From Mesorhizobium sp. B2-3-4 (GTDB lineage Bacteria > Pseudomonadota > Alphaproteobacteria > Rhizobiales > Rhizobiaceae), in the NCBI RefSeq assembly GCF_006442315.1, contig NZ_VFVY01000028.1, forward strand, positions 20,610 through 84,609: DNA of 64,000 bases, in the 5' to 3' direction. The notes beneath the pieces are model-generated. The model had not been told where the DNA came from and did not search any database. It was given only the letters and a program-made list of their open reading frames with translations. Numbering within the stretch: the stretch's first letter is position 1; the number at the start of each line of letters is the position of its first letter. This document shows, in pieces, positions 54,038-62,346 of this stretch. The position numbers were made by a program, and so were the translations under genes.

Positions 54038-55354
54038 ATGGCAAATGACGTCTTCGCAAAAACCCCGTTGACGCGTCGGCAGGCGCTTGCGCTTGCGCTT
54101 GGCGCGGGCGCCACGCTGGCGGGTTCGCTGCCTCGCATCGCCTTCGCGCAGGACCAGAATGTCACGCTCTGGCATGGCTGGACCGGCGCCGACAACACCA
54201 CGGCGCTCAACGGCGTGATCGATGCCTTCAACAAGGGCGGCAAGGGCGTCACGGTCGAGCCGACCGGCTATGACTGGGATACGCTGTTCTCCAAATGGGT
54301 CGTCTCCTCGGCCGGCGGGCGCGCGCCGGACCTGGTGCTCTTCCACATCACCGAACTGCCGGAATTCGCCACGCGCAACGTCATCCGCCCGATCGACGAT
54401 GTCGTCGCTTCGTCCGGCCTCGACCTGTCGCAGGTTCCTGACGCCGGCCGCACCGGCGTGACCTTCGACGGCAAGGTCTATGCCGCGCCGCTCGACGTGC
54501 ACCCGCTCGGTTTCTACTACAATGTCGACATGGTCCAGGAGGCCGGCCTCGATCCGGGCAAGCCGCCTAAGACCGGCGAGGAATTCCTCGAATGGGCAAA
54601 GAAGCTCACGGTCAAGGACGGTAGCGGCAAGGTCACCCGCTATGGCTTCGAATTGCCGAACACGTGGGCGACGGCCCGCTGGATCTGGTTCAGCCTGATG
54701 TATCAGAACGGCGGCACCTTCCTCGACGACAAGGGCCTGGCCGCGGTCGACGGCGACGCCTCGCAGAAGGCGCTGCAATACCTCGTAGATCTGATCAACG
54801 TGCATGGCGTGACCAATCCGGAAGTCGGTGGCAACAAGGGCGAGGACGCCTTCGCCTCGAAGCAGGTCGCGATGAAATTCATCGGCCCTTGGGAGGTCAA
54901 TCTGCGTATGGCGCAGAAGATGAACTTCATGACCGCGCAGCTGCCGGTGTTCGGCGCCAAGCCGGCCGTGTGGGCGAACTCGCACTGCATGGCGGTCTCG
55001 AAGCAGAAAAGCGACGACAAGCTCGCCGCCGCCGGCACCTTCATGAAATGGTTCTTCGACAATTTCGCAGCCCCCGCGACGACTGTCGGCATCATCCCGC
55101 AGAGCAAGGCCGTGCGCGAGAGCGCCGCCTTCACCGGCACCGAGCAGTACAAATACTTCAAGTCCTTCGTCGACGACCTGCCCAACATCGTCTACGAGCC
55201 GCTGATCCCGCAGTACCTGTCTGTGTTCTCCTTCGACAAGCCGACGCCGCTGGTCACCAATCTGCAGGCAGCCCTCAGCGGCTCCAAACCGGTGCCGGAC
55301 GCCTTGAAGGCGATGAAGGAAGGCCTCGACACGCAGCTGCAGAAGAAGGGCTGA
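54038..55354 (+). CDS. Carbohydrate ABC transporter binding protein (CUT1 type), Tat-exported
   Basis: A 438-residue extracellular-solute-binding family 1 protein. The N-terminus carries a twin-arginine export signal (LTRRQALALALGAGATLAG) ending near IAFA, so it is probably exported folded. The mature region starts NVTLWHGWTGADNTTAL and contains TRYGFELPNTWATARWIW, consistent with UgpB/MalE-type proteins. The ATG at 54038 with GGAGG upstream is preferred to ATG 54026. It is directly coupled to the first permease (TGATG). The ligand is unknown, probably an oligosaccharide or sugar derivative. Confidence 0.9.
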   Translation: MANDVFAKTPLTRRQALALALGAGATLAGSLPRIAFAQDQNVTLWHGWTGADNTTALNGVIDAFNKGGKGVTVEPTGYDWDTLFSKWVVSSAGGRAPDLVLFHITELPEFATRNVIRPIDDVVASSGLDLSQVPDAGRTGVTFDGKVYAAPLDVHPLGFYYNVDMVQEAGLDPGKPPKTGEEFLEWAKKLTVKDGSGKVTRYGFELPNTWATARWIWFSLMYQNGGTFLDDKGLAAVDGDASQKALQYLVDLINVHGVTNPEVGGNKGEDAFASKQVAMKFIGPWEVNLRMAQKMNFMTAQLPVFGAKPAVWANSHCMAVSKQKSDDKLAAAGTFMKWFFDNFAAPATTVGIIPQSKAVRESAAFTGTEQYKYFKSFVDDLPNIVYEPLIPQYLSVFSFDKPTPLVTNLQAALSGSKPVPDALKAMKEGLDTQLQKKG

Positions 55355-56139
55355 TGTCATCGGTTTCATCACAACCGGCGGGCCGTTCCAAGGCCCGCCG
55401 TGCCTCCGCGCCGGAAGGCGGGGCGGTGCGAAGCGGCATGACGCTTGCCGCTTATCTCTTCCTGTCGCCCTATCTGGCGCTGTTTACCGTCTTCATGCTG
55501 TTGCCGACGGCGCTTCCGATGGTCGCGCTCGGCCTCGGGCTTGCCATGCTGCTTGATCAGAAGCTCATGGGCACCGCCTTGGTGCGCACCGTGGTGTTCC
55601 TGCCCTATGTCGTCATGGTCTCGACGGTGGGCATCCTGTGGGGCTGGTTGTTCGACAAGGGCACCGGCCTCGTCAATTACTACCTGACCATGATCGGCCT
55701 CGACCCCATCGCCTGGCTCAAGGATCCGCATTGGTCGATGCCGGCATTGGCCATCACGACCATCTGGTGGACGGTCAACACCAACATGATCATCTTCCTG
55801 GCAGCCTTGCAGGACATTTCGGAAGACCTGCATGATGCCGCCACGCTCGACGGCGCCGGCCCGGGGCAGCGTTTCGTCTACATCACGCTGCCCTTGCTGC
55901 GGCCCGCCATGGCGCTGGTCACCGCGCTCACCATAATCAATGGCTGGCGCGTCTTCGGGCAGGCCTATGTGATGACGCAGGGCGGGCCGGAGGCAAGCAC
56001 CTTCGTTATCGTGCAATATATCTATCTGACCGCATTCCAGAATTTCGAGATGGGTCCGGCCGCTGCCGCGGGCGTGGTGCTGCTGTTGATCACACTGGTG
56101 TTCTCACTGGCCCAGATGAAGCTGATGAAGGCGATCTGA
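55354..56139 (+). CDS. CUT1 sugar permease (UgpA/MalF type), internally shortened
   Basis: A 261-residue permease. The first helix (YLFLSPYLALFTVFMLLPT) is followed immediately by ALPMVALGLGLAMLLDQ and the RTVVFLPYVVMVS segment. In UgpA-like proteins about 50 residues, the first periplasmic loop with the Gly-Leu-x-Asn region and the start of helix 2, lie between those points, so an in-frame internal deletion near 55510 is likely. The EAA loop (DAATLDGAGPGQRF) is intact. Start ATG 55354 overlaps the binding-protein stop; stop overlaps the next permease. Function is doubtful. Confidence 0.82.
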   Translation: MSSVSSQPAGRSKARRASAPEGGAVRSGMTLAAYLFLSPYLALFTVFMLLPTALPMVALGLGLAMLLDQKLMGTALVRTVVFLPYVVMVSTVGILWGWLFDKGTGLVNYYLTMIGLDPIAWLKDPHWSMPALAITTIWWTVNTNMIIFLAALQDISEDLHDAATLDGAGPGQRFVYITLPLLRPAMALVTALTIINGWRVFGQAYVMTQGGPEASTFVIVQYIYLTAFQNFEMGPAAAAGVVLLLITLVFSLAQMKLMKAI

Positions 56140-56993
56140 TGCAGGACCAGCGATCCAGTCGTGCCGGACAGTCGCTTGGCGGGCGTTCGCTTGCCTATGT
56201 GCTGATGATCGTCGTGACGGCGCTCTGGGGCGCGCCGATCCTGTGGATGTTGGTGACTTCGATCAAGCCGGAAAGCGAAATCTACGCTTACCCGCCGACC
56301 TGGATCCCGGATGTGCCAACACTCGAGGCGTATGGCGCGCTGTTTCAGCGCTTTCCGATGCTGACCTGGTTTCGCAACTCGGCCATTGTCGGCATTATCA
56401 CCACCGTGCTGACGCTCGCGGTGGACGCGCTGGCTGCCTATCCACTGGCGCGCATGCAGTTCCCCGGCCGTCGCATCATCATGGGCGTGGTCTTCGCGAC
56501 CTTTCTTTTGCCTTATGAGTTGCTGTTTGTGCCGTTGTTCCTCGGCCTGAACAGTTATGGCCTGGTCGACAGCATCTTCAGCCTGACCGTTCCGGCTTCG
56601 GCCAACGCCTTCGGCGTCTTCCTGCTCACCCAGTTCTTCCAGGCCGTGCCGCGCGAACTGGAGGACGCCGCCATCATGGACGGCTGCAGCCGCTTCGGCT
56701 TCTTCTGGCGCATCCTTTTGCCGCTGACCAAGCCGGGTCTCGCCACGGTCGCCATCTTCACCTTCGTTGCCAGCTGGAACAATTTCTTCTGGCCGCTGAT
56801 CGCCACCAACTCGGACGAGACACGTACACTTCCGGTCGGGCTGGCGACGCTGGTTGGCGGAGCCGGCATGTCGATGAAGCAGAGCGTGCTGATGGCCTCC
56901 TCGGTGGTGGCGACCTTGCCGACGGCGATCTTCTTCCTGGCCTTGCAGCGCCACTTCGTGCGCGGCATCGCCGCGACCGGCATCAAGGGGTGA
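56139..56993 (+). CDS. CUT1 sugar permease (UgpE/MalG type)
   Basis: A 284-residue permease of normal length with six predicted helices. Landmarks are MLVTSIKPESEIYAYPP, the LARMQFPGRRII loop, the EAA loop (ELEDAAIMDGCSRFGFFWRIL) and a SWNNFFWPLI segment. The start shares a base with the preceding stop (TGATG). No UgpC/MalK-type ATPase gene follows, so the transporter would need an ATPase supplied from elsewhere. Confidence 0.93.
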   Translation: MQDQRSSRAGQSLGGRSLAYVLMIVVTALWGAPILWMLVTSIKPESEIYAYPPTWIPDVPTLEAYGALFQRFPMLTWFRNSAIVGIITTVLTLAVDALAAYPLARMQFPGRRIIMGVVFATFLLPYELLFVPLFLGLNSYGLVDSIFSLTVPASANAFGVFLLTQFFQAVPRELEDAAIMDGCSRFGFFWRILLPLTKPGLATVAIFTFVASWNNFFWPLIATNSDETRTLPVGLATLVGGAGMSMKQSVLMASSVVATLPTAIFFLALQRHFVRGIAATGIKG

Positions 56994-57003
56994 CTTCCCG
57001 CGC

Positions 57004-57108
57004 CGGCCTGGCGAGGTTCCGGTCCGGGACGTCGCCGAGCAGGCGCTCTACCGGGTCGACACCGAGGTAGGCCGGCTTCGCCGGCTCGACCATGCTTCAG
57101 GAGGCGTT
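57004..57108 (+). pseudogene. Remnant of an SMP-30/gluconolactonase gene N-terminus
   Basis: In one plus-strand frame this stretch reads GEVPVRDVAEQALYRVD, then GRLRRLDHASGG, matching the N-terminal signature of SMP-30/lactonase proteins (GEGPVWD...ALYWVDI.G...RLD..TG). Both diagnostic Trp codons are now CGG (Arg), and small deletions around 57010-57018 disrupt the upstream frame; no start codon or further domain remains. It lies between the last permease and the FadR gene and supports the idea that a sugar lactonase once belonged to this operon. Confidence 0.5.
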
Positions 57109-57162
57109 TTTTCTGACCACAGGACATTCGACGATCGCGCTGCTGGAACAGCCGCGCGACCA

Positions 57163-57912
57163 TCAGTTCGTGTGCAGGTCCTCAGCAGCAATATCGAGAA
57201 GCCGGTTCATCGCGTTTCTGGCTCCGGCGGTGTCCCGCAAGCGAATAGCCTCGAGCACGTTCTGATGCGCCGTCAGTGCCCGCGACTGCGCCTCCATCAG
57301 CGTGTTGGTCAGGCGGAACGAGGCGCTCAGGGCTGCCTCCAGCATCCCGATCAACCCTTTCAGAACGACATTGTGGCTTGCCGCGATCACACTGCGGTGG
57401 AAGGCAAGGTCCGCTCGGCACACCCCGTCGAGGTCATGCGGGATCGAATCGCGCATGCTGTTGAACGCAGCTTCGATCGCCGCGAGATCCGAGCCGGTCG
57501 CGCGCCTGGCGGCGAGTTCCGCCGCGGCCGGTTCGAATATGCGGCGCGCCTCGACCAAACCGGAGACCAGTTCGCCGTCGTTCTGGATATCGGGGTGCCA
57601 GCTCAGCACCACGGGATCGAGCAGCCGCCAATCATCGCGCGACAGGACACGTACGCCGACACGGCGCCTCGCCTCTACCAGCCCTTTGGCCGAGAGGACC
57701 TTGACTGCTTCGCGCACCGATGTGCGGCTGACGCCAAGCATGGCGCACAGCTCTTCTTCCCGCGGCAGCATGTCCCCCGGCTGGTAAACGCCACCAAGGA
57801 TGCGGCTGCCCAGAACATTGACGACGGAATCGTGGACCCGGCTGCCGCCTGCGCCGTCAGGCTCGGCGCGATGAAATGAGCTCTCTTCAGCCACGCTCAG
57901 GTCAGATGCCAT
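57163..57912 (-). CDS. FadR/GntR family regulator
   Basis: A 249-residue regulator from ATG 57912 (AGGA upstream; frame open to 58026). The winged helix is MLPREEELCAMLGVSRTSVREAVKVL, and the FCD domain has EARRIFEPAAAELAARRA, FHRSVIAASHNVVLKG and a final AHQNVLEAIRLRD. It is divergent from the CUT2 binding protein at 58270 and is likely its regulator. It is a paralogue of the regulator at 48777-49517, with the same VSRT-REA helix and SWHPD/AWHAP motif. Confidence 0.9.
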   Translation of the reverse strand: MASDLSVAEESSFHRAEPDGAGGSRVHDSVVNVLGSRILGGVYQPGDMLPREEELCAMLGVSRTSVREAVKVLSAKGLVEARRRVGVRVLSRDDWRLLDPVVLSWHPDIQNDGELVSGLVEARRIFEPAAAELAARRATGSDLAAIEAAFNSMRDSIPHDLDGVCRADLAFHRSVIAASHNVVLKGLIGMLEAALSASFRLTNTLMEAQSRALTAHQNVLEAIRLRDTAGARNAMNRLLDIAAEDLHTN

Positions 57913-58132
57913 GATGTCCGTTCCTCGCCATGGGCAACTCATAGGCGTGCCCGCCAAGCCGCGCAACGATGGCTGCCTTTTCGGGGTGCCCCGCCTATGT
58001 ACTCTCGCTTCGCCACGCGACGCCACTATAGATCATATGTATTAAATATCTGCGCCGAGGGCAATCGGGTTGATTTCGCACAAATATGGCAAAATCGATT
58101 CCTATTAGCCTCCAATCTGGGCTCAATATGCA

Positions 58133-58160
58133 TTGACAGTCCCATAAAACATAGTATCTA
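58133..58160 (+). promoter_or_regulatory. Sigma-70-type promoter for the second CUT2 operon
   Basis: TTGACA (58133-58138, perfect consensus) and TATCTA (58155-58160) are separated by 16 bp, predicting a start near 58167 and a leader of about 100 nt before the ATG at 58270. Confidence 0.65.
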
Positions 58161-58172
58161 TATGACAGTTTG

Positions 58173-58189
58173 ATCTGATCTAGTCAGAT
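58173..58189 (+). promoter_or_regulatory. Candidate operator just downstream of the promoter
   Basis: ATCTGA (58173-58178) and TCAGAT (58184-58189) form a dyad with a 5-bp spacer, positioned at about +6 to +22 of the predicted transcript, where a bound FadR-type repressor would block initiation or early elongation. Confidence 0.5.
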
Positions 58190-58269
58190 GGAGTACGGCG
58201 AGCTTGGGAGGGGGGAGCCGTGCGTGCAGCGGCGCGACGACGCAATTCATCATCAGTTGGGAGGACGTC

Positions 58270-59247
58270 ATGAAATCAATCAAGCAGTTTGCAATCGCAG
58301 CGCTCGCGGTGGCCACGTTTGCCTCGGCCGCTGCGCCGGCCTTCGCCGATTCCACCGGCATCGGTGCCATCTATCTTGACGATGTTGGCTTCTATGCCGC
58401 CGTGCGCAAGGGCATCCAGGACGGCGCCACCTCGATGGGAAAGAAGGTTGATCTGCTCGAGACGAACGCGCGCGCCGATCCAGGTGCCGAAGCCTCCTTC
58501 ATCGACCGCTTGATCTCGGCCAACGTCAAGGCGATCATTCTGTCCGCCGTCTCCGCCGACGGCTCGGTGCGCGCCATCAAGCGGGCCCATGAAGCAGGCA
58601 TCCCTGTCGTCTGCTACAACACCTGCATCAACGACGCCGACATGAAGAAATATGTTTATGCCTATGTGGTCGCCGATCCGACCGAGTTCGGCCGTCAGCT
58701 CGGCGACGTTGCCGCCGACTATTTCATCGCCCAGGGCATCAAGGCACCGAAGATCGGTGTGCTGAACTGCGAATTCGTCGAAGTCTGCGTCAAGCGCCGC
58801 GAAGGCTTCGAAGCGGCGCTCAAAGCCAAGCTTCCGGGTTACGTCATTGCGGCGAACCAGCGCGGCACCGTGCTCGACGATGCCGTATCGGTGAGCGACC
58901 AGATGCTGTCGGCCAATCCCGACATCAACGCCTTCTTCGGCGAAGGCGGCGATGCCGGCACGGGTGCGGTGCGCACCATCAAGCAGCGCGGCCTGGCCGG
59001 AAAAGTCGTCGTCTTCGCGGCTGATATGACATCTTCGGCGGCGACCGAACTCGCCGACTTCTCGGTGATGAAGGCGATTGCCGACGTGTCCGGCCAAGGC
59101 ATCGGCAAGCTGGCGCTCGAACAGGCTTTAAACGGCGCCGAGGGCAAGAAGGCCGCCGATATCATCGTGCCCATGGGCATCTCGATCTTCAAATCGGCCG
59201 ACGATGCAAAGAAATGGTTGGAAACCCACAAGGACGGCCTCTCCTGA
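58270..59247 (+). CDS. Sugar ABC transporter binding protein (RbsB-like, CUT2)
   Basis: A 325-residue type I periplasmic binding protein with signal peptide (FAIAALAVATFASAAAPAFA). The mature part begins IGAIYLDDVGFYAAVRKGIQDGA and has VKAIILSAVSADGSVRAIKRAHEAGIPVVCYN, the ribose-binding-like core. It contains four Cys (two close together in CYNTC, then CEFVEVC). The ATG at 58270 follows GGGAGG. First gene of an operon whose permease and ATPase come three and four genes later. The ligand is unknown. Confidence 0.9.
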   Translation: MKSIKQFAIAALAVATFASAAAPAFADSTGIGAIYLDDVGFYAAVRKGIQDGATSMGKKVDLLETNARADPGAEASFIDRLISANVKAIILSAVSADGSVRAIKRAHEAGIPVVCYNTCINDADMKKYVYAYVVADPTEFGRQLGDVAADYFIAQGIKAPKIGVLNCEFVEVCVKRREGFEAALKAKLPGYVIAANQRGTVLDDAVSVSDQMLSANPDINAFFGEGGDAGTGAVRTIKQRGLAGKVVVFAADMTSSAATELADFSVMKAIADVSGQGIGKLALEQALNGAEGKKAADIIVPMGISIFKSADDAKKWLETHKDGLS

Positions 59248-59271
59248 TCGCATCCTCCCCAATTGTGCGAT

Positions 59272-59298
59272 GCTGGCCGCCGCATACCGGCGGCCAGC
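59272..59298 (+). other. 11-bp hairpin after the binding-protein gene
   Basis: GCTGGCCGCCG (59272-59282) pairs perfectly with CGGCGGCCAGC (59288-59298) around a 5-nt loop, 24 nt after the binding-protein stop and without a T tract. It is the third binding-protein gene in this window with such a trailing hairpin. Confidence 0.7.
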
Positions 59299-59366
59299 CT
59301 TGTCTGGGAAACCGATAATCTTGGATACTGCCCGCGGCCGAACGAGCCACGGTTCGGAGCCTTGTC

Positions 59367-60416
59367 ATGCCAAAAATGCTTGCGGCCTACCTTCCTGGTA
59401 ATTCCACCGTCGACCTGCGCGAAATCGACCGTCCTCAGCCGGGTATTGGCCAAGTGCTCCTGAAGATGAAGGCATCGGGCATCTGTGGCAGCGACATCCA
59501 CTACATCTACCACAAGCATCTCGGCGCCGATCCGCGCACATCCTACCAGGGTGTCGTGGCGGGGCATGAGCCGGCGGGACAGGTTGTCGAGCTTGGCGCC
59601 GGCTGCCGGCATTTCAAGCCCGGCGACCGCGTCGCGGTCTATCATATTTCCGGCTGCGGCTTCTGCCGCAACTGCCGCCGGGGATTTCAAATCTCCTGCA
59701 CCGACCCGCAGCGCGCCGCCTATGGCTGGCAACGCGACGGTGGCCATGCCGAATATCTGGTCGCCGATGAGCGCGATCTCGTGCATCTGCCTGACACGCT
59801 CTCCTACCGCGACGGCTGCTTTATCTCCTGCGGTGTCGGCACCGCTTACGAGGCGGTTCTGCGCGGCAATGTCTCCGGCAGCGACGCGGTGCTCGTCGTC
59901 GGCCTCGGTCCGGTCGGCATGGCGGCGCTCATGCTGGCCAAGGGTCGCGGCGCACGCCTGGCGATCGGTGTCGATACCCAGCCCGATAGGGTCGAGACGG
60001 CGAGGAAGCTCGGACTGCTCGATAATGGCCTCGTTGCTGGACCAGGCGCGCTCGACGCGATCAATGAATTGACCAAGGGCGGTGCCGCCGTCGCCATCGA
60101 CTGTTCGGGCAATCCGCGCGGCCGGGTACTGGCGCTGCAGGCGACCCGCACCTGGGGGCGCTGCGTCTATATCGGCGAAACCGGCAAGGTCGAGTTCGAT
60201 GTCAGCGACGATCTGCTGCACCGCCAGCGGACCATCTACGGCTCCTGGGTGACCAGCGTCCACAATATGGATCAGTGCTGCGAGGACCTCGACGCCTGGG
60301 GTCTGCACCCCCATGACATTATCACCGACGCCTTCGCGCTGGAAAAGGCGCCGGAGGCCTATGCTCTGATGGCTGGCGGAAAGTCCGGAAAAGTCATCGT
60401 AGAGTTTCCGGATTGA
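59367..60416 (+). CDS. Zn-dependent medium-chain alcohol/polyol dehydrogenase
   Basis: A 349-residue MDR enzyme. Catalytic zinc ligands Cys40 (GICGSD), His67-Glu68 (AGHEPAG) are present, with structural-zinc Cys97, Cys100, Cys103 and Cys111 (GCGFCRNC to C). The NAD-binding Rossmann motif is VVGLGPVGMAALMLAKGRGA. It likely oxidises a polyol or sugar taken up by the surrounding transporter; the exact substrate cannot be read from the sequence. The ATG at 59367 follows GGAG. The epimerase gene starts 3 nt downstream. Confidence 0.9.
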   Translation: MPKMLAAYLPGNSTVDLREIDRPQPGIGQVLLKMKASGICGSDIHYIYHKHLGADPRTSYQGVVAGHEPAGQVVELGAGCRHFKPGDRVAVYHISGCGFCRNCRRGFQISCTDPQRAAYGWQRDGGHAEYLVADERDLVHLPDTLSYRDGCFISCGVGTAYEAVLRGNVSGSDAVLVVGLGPVGMAALMLAKGRGARLAIGVDTQPDRVETARKLGLLDNGLVAGPGALDAINELTKGGAAVAIDCSGNPRGRVLALQATRTWGRCVYIGETGKVEFDVSDDLLHRQRTIYGSWVTSVHNMDQCCEDLDAWGLHPHDIITDAFALEKAPEAYALMAGGKSGKVIVEFPD

Positions 60417-60419
60417 GCG

Positions 60420-61313
60420 ATGCCCGATATCGAAATCGCCAATGAAGCGCTGAGCCTTACCGCCACCACGACCGGCGGAGCGGTGTGGCGGTTTCTTGCG
60501 CGCTCCCACGGTGTTGAGATCCCGCTGTTTCGTGAGCCGCCGCAGGGAGGGGAACGCGCGGCGTTGAAGTCAGGCTGTTTTCCGCTCGTGCCTTTCGGCA
60601 ATCGGGTGCGCGACAACCGCTTTGTCTTCGAGGGCACGGAGCGTTCGCTTCCACCCAACACGGAATGGGACAAGCACTATCTGCATGGCGACGGCTGGAC
60701 CGCTGAATGGCAAATTGCCGACCGCACAAGCACGGAGGTGGCACTTGCGTTCAGCCATCGCGGCACCGGCACTCCGTACGCCTATGATGCCGAACAGCGC
60801 TTTTCGCTTGCCGGATCCACGCTGACGACGACGCTTGCCGTCACCAATCGCGGCGCCGCGGCGCTGCCGTTCGGCCTCGGCTGGCATCCCTATTTCCCGC
60901 TGACGGGAGGGACCACGCTCAAGGCCGCCGCTCGCTCCTATTGGGAGGAGGATGCTTCCTGGCTGCCGACCGTCGAACATCCAGTCGCCGGCGATATCGA
61001 CTTTGCCAGTCCGCGCTCTCTGCCGCATCGCTGGGTCAATACGGTCTTCGAGGGCTGGAACGGCGCGGCTGACATCGACTGGCCGGAGACCCGGCTTTCG
61101 CTGGCAATCGATGCCGATCCGGTCTTCTCCCGCTACCTGGTCTTTGTCTCCGATCCGGCTTTCGATGCCGGCTACGACTATGACTTTTTCTGTTTCGAAC
61201 CGATGAGCCACAGCGCCGACGGGCATAACATGCCCGCTGGCGGCGGGCTGGTGAGGCTGGCGCCAGGGGAAAGCCTCACCGGGTCTGTCCGCTACACCTG
61301 CCACCGGCATTGA
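60420..61313 (+). CDS. Aldose 1-epimerase family protein
   Basis: A 297-residue galactose-mutarotase-like protein. Key residues of the family appear in PLVPFGNRVRDNRF, the YLHGDGW His, the GLGWHPYFPL His and the late FEPMSH Glu. It interconverts anomers of an aldose, implying that the operon handles a reducing sugar and not only a polyol. It sits between the dehydrogenase (3 nt) and permease (14 nt) genes. Confidence 0.88.
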   Translation: MPDIEIANEALSLTATTTGGAVWRFLARSHGVEIPLFREPPQGGERAALKSGCFPLVPFGNRVRDNRFVFEGTERSLPPNTEWDKHYLHGDGWTAEWQIADRTSTEVALAFSHRGTGTPYAYDAEQRFSLAGSTLTTTLAVTNRGAAALPFGLGWHPYFPLTGGTTLKAAARSYWEEDASWLPTVEHPVAGDIDFASPRSLPHRWVNTVFEGWNGAADIDWPETRLSLAIDADPVFSRYLVFVSDPAFDAGYDYDFFCFEPMSHSADGHNMPAGGGLVRLAPGESLTGSVRYTCHRH

Positions 61314-61327
61314 CGAGGAAGATTGCG

Positions 61328-62323
61328 ATGAGCGCCACCCCAACCACAACCAGCCGTCGGCGCGGCTTTCGCCTGCTTGCGCTCGACATGAACGAGATCG
61401 GTCTGATCGTCATCTTGCTGCTGCTCTATTTCGGCTTCGGTGCGACCACCAACGGCTTTCTGTCGGCCAACAATCATCTTTCCCTGCTGCGCGATGCTGC
61501 CTCGATCGCGATCGCCGCCTGGGCGGTGACGCTCATCATCATCGCCGGTGAGATCGACGTCAGCGTCGGGCCAATGGTCGCCTTCACCTCCGTGTGTCTC
61601 GCCTTCATGCTGAAAGCCGACGTCAATGTCGCGCTCGCCATTCTGGCTTCGCTTGCCATCGGCGGTGCGCTCGGCACCTTTGCCGGATCGTTGCGCGCCT
61701 TTTTCGGAGTGCCGTCCTTCGTTGCCACGCTCGGCCTGTGGAGTGCGCTGCGCGGCATGTCTTTCTTCACCACCAACGCGCTGCCCGTCACCTTCCCAGA
61801 CAATGACTTTCTCGACATTCTTGCCGACAACATGTTCGGCATCCCCACCTCGGCCGTCGTCATGCTGGTGCTGTTCGCGATTTTTTCCTTCATAAGCCAG
61901 AAGACCGCCTACGGCCGGTCGATCTTCGCGGTCGGCGGCAACGCCAATGCAGCGGAACTGTGCGGCATCAACGTCGCGCGCATCCGCGTGCTGATCTTCA
62001 CGACCTCGGGCGTGATGGCAGCGCTCGCCGGCGTGCTTTTGACGGCGCGGCTCGGTTCCGGAAATGCCGGCACCGCATCCGGTCTCGAATTCGACGTGAT
62101 CGCTGCCGTCGTCATCGGCGGCACGGCGCTGTCAGGCGGACGCGGCTCGATGCTCGGCACGCTGCTTGGCGTCTTTGTCATCACGCTGATCGGCAACGGC
62201 CTGGTGCTGCGCGGCATCAATCCGTTCTTCCAGGAGGTTGTGCGCGGTGTCATCATTGTCGCGGCCGTGCTCGCCAATATCCTGGTCACGCGCTATCGCG
62301 AACGCCGTGTTTTCGGCGCGTGA
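61328..62323 (+). CDS. Sugar ABC transporter permease (RbsC-like, CUT2)
   Basis: A 331-residue permease with the CUT2 motifs AGEIDVSVGPMVAFTSV, GVPSFVATLGLWSALRG, YGRSIFAVGGNANAAELCGIN and IGGTALSGGRGSMLGTLLGV. The start is ATG 61328 (GAGGAA upstream), not the TTG at 61310. It pairs with the downstream ATPase. Confidence 0.93.
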   Translation: MSATPTTTSRRRGFRLLALDMNEIGLIVILLLLYFGFGATTNGFLSANNHLSLLRDAASIAIAAWAVTLIIIAGEIDVSVGPMVAFTSVCLAFMLKADVNVALAILASLAIGGALGTFAGSLRAFFGVPSFVATLGLWSALRGMSFFTTNALPVTFPDNDFLDILADNMFGIPTSAVVMLVLFAIFSFISQKTAYGRSIFAVGGNANAAELCGINVARIRVLIFTTSGVMAALAGVLLTARLGSGNAGTASGLEFDVIAAVVIGGTALSGGRGSMLGTLLGVFVITLIGNGLVLRGINPFFQEVVRGVIIVAAVLANILVTRYRERRVFGA

Positions 62324-62346
62324 CGAGAAGCTGGGAGGATCAGTCC

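Larger units (their letters stand above)
57913..58269. promoter_or_regulatory. 357-nt divergent control region
   Basis: An AT-rich gap between the FadR-type regulator and the sugar binding protein. It holds the plus-strand promoter and dyad listed separately, a CATATG near 58034 close to a candidate regulator promoter, and no supported ORF. Base composition is clearly lower in GC than the flanking genes by eye. Confidence 0.5.

Noticed and set aside
53741..55372. 543-codon frame antisense to the SDR and CUT1 binding protein genes
   Set aside because: It crosses two well-supported plus-strand genes and shows no domain or ribosome site.
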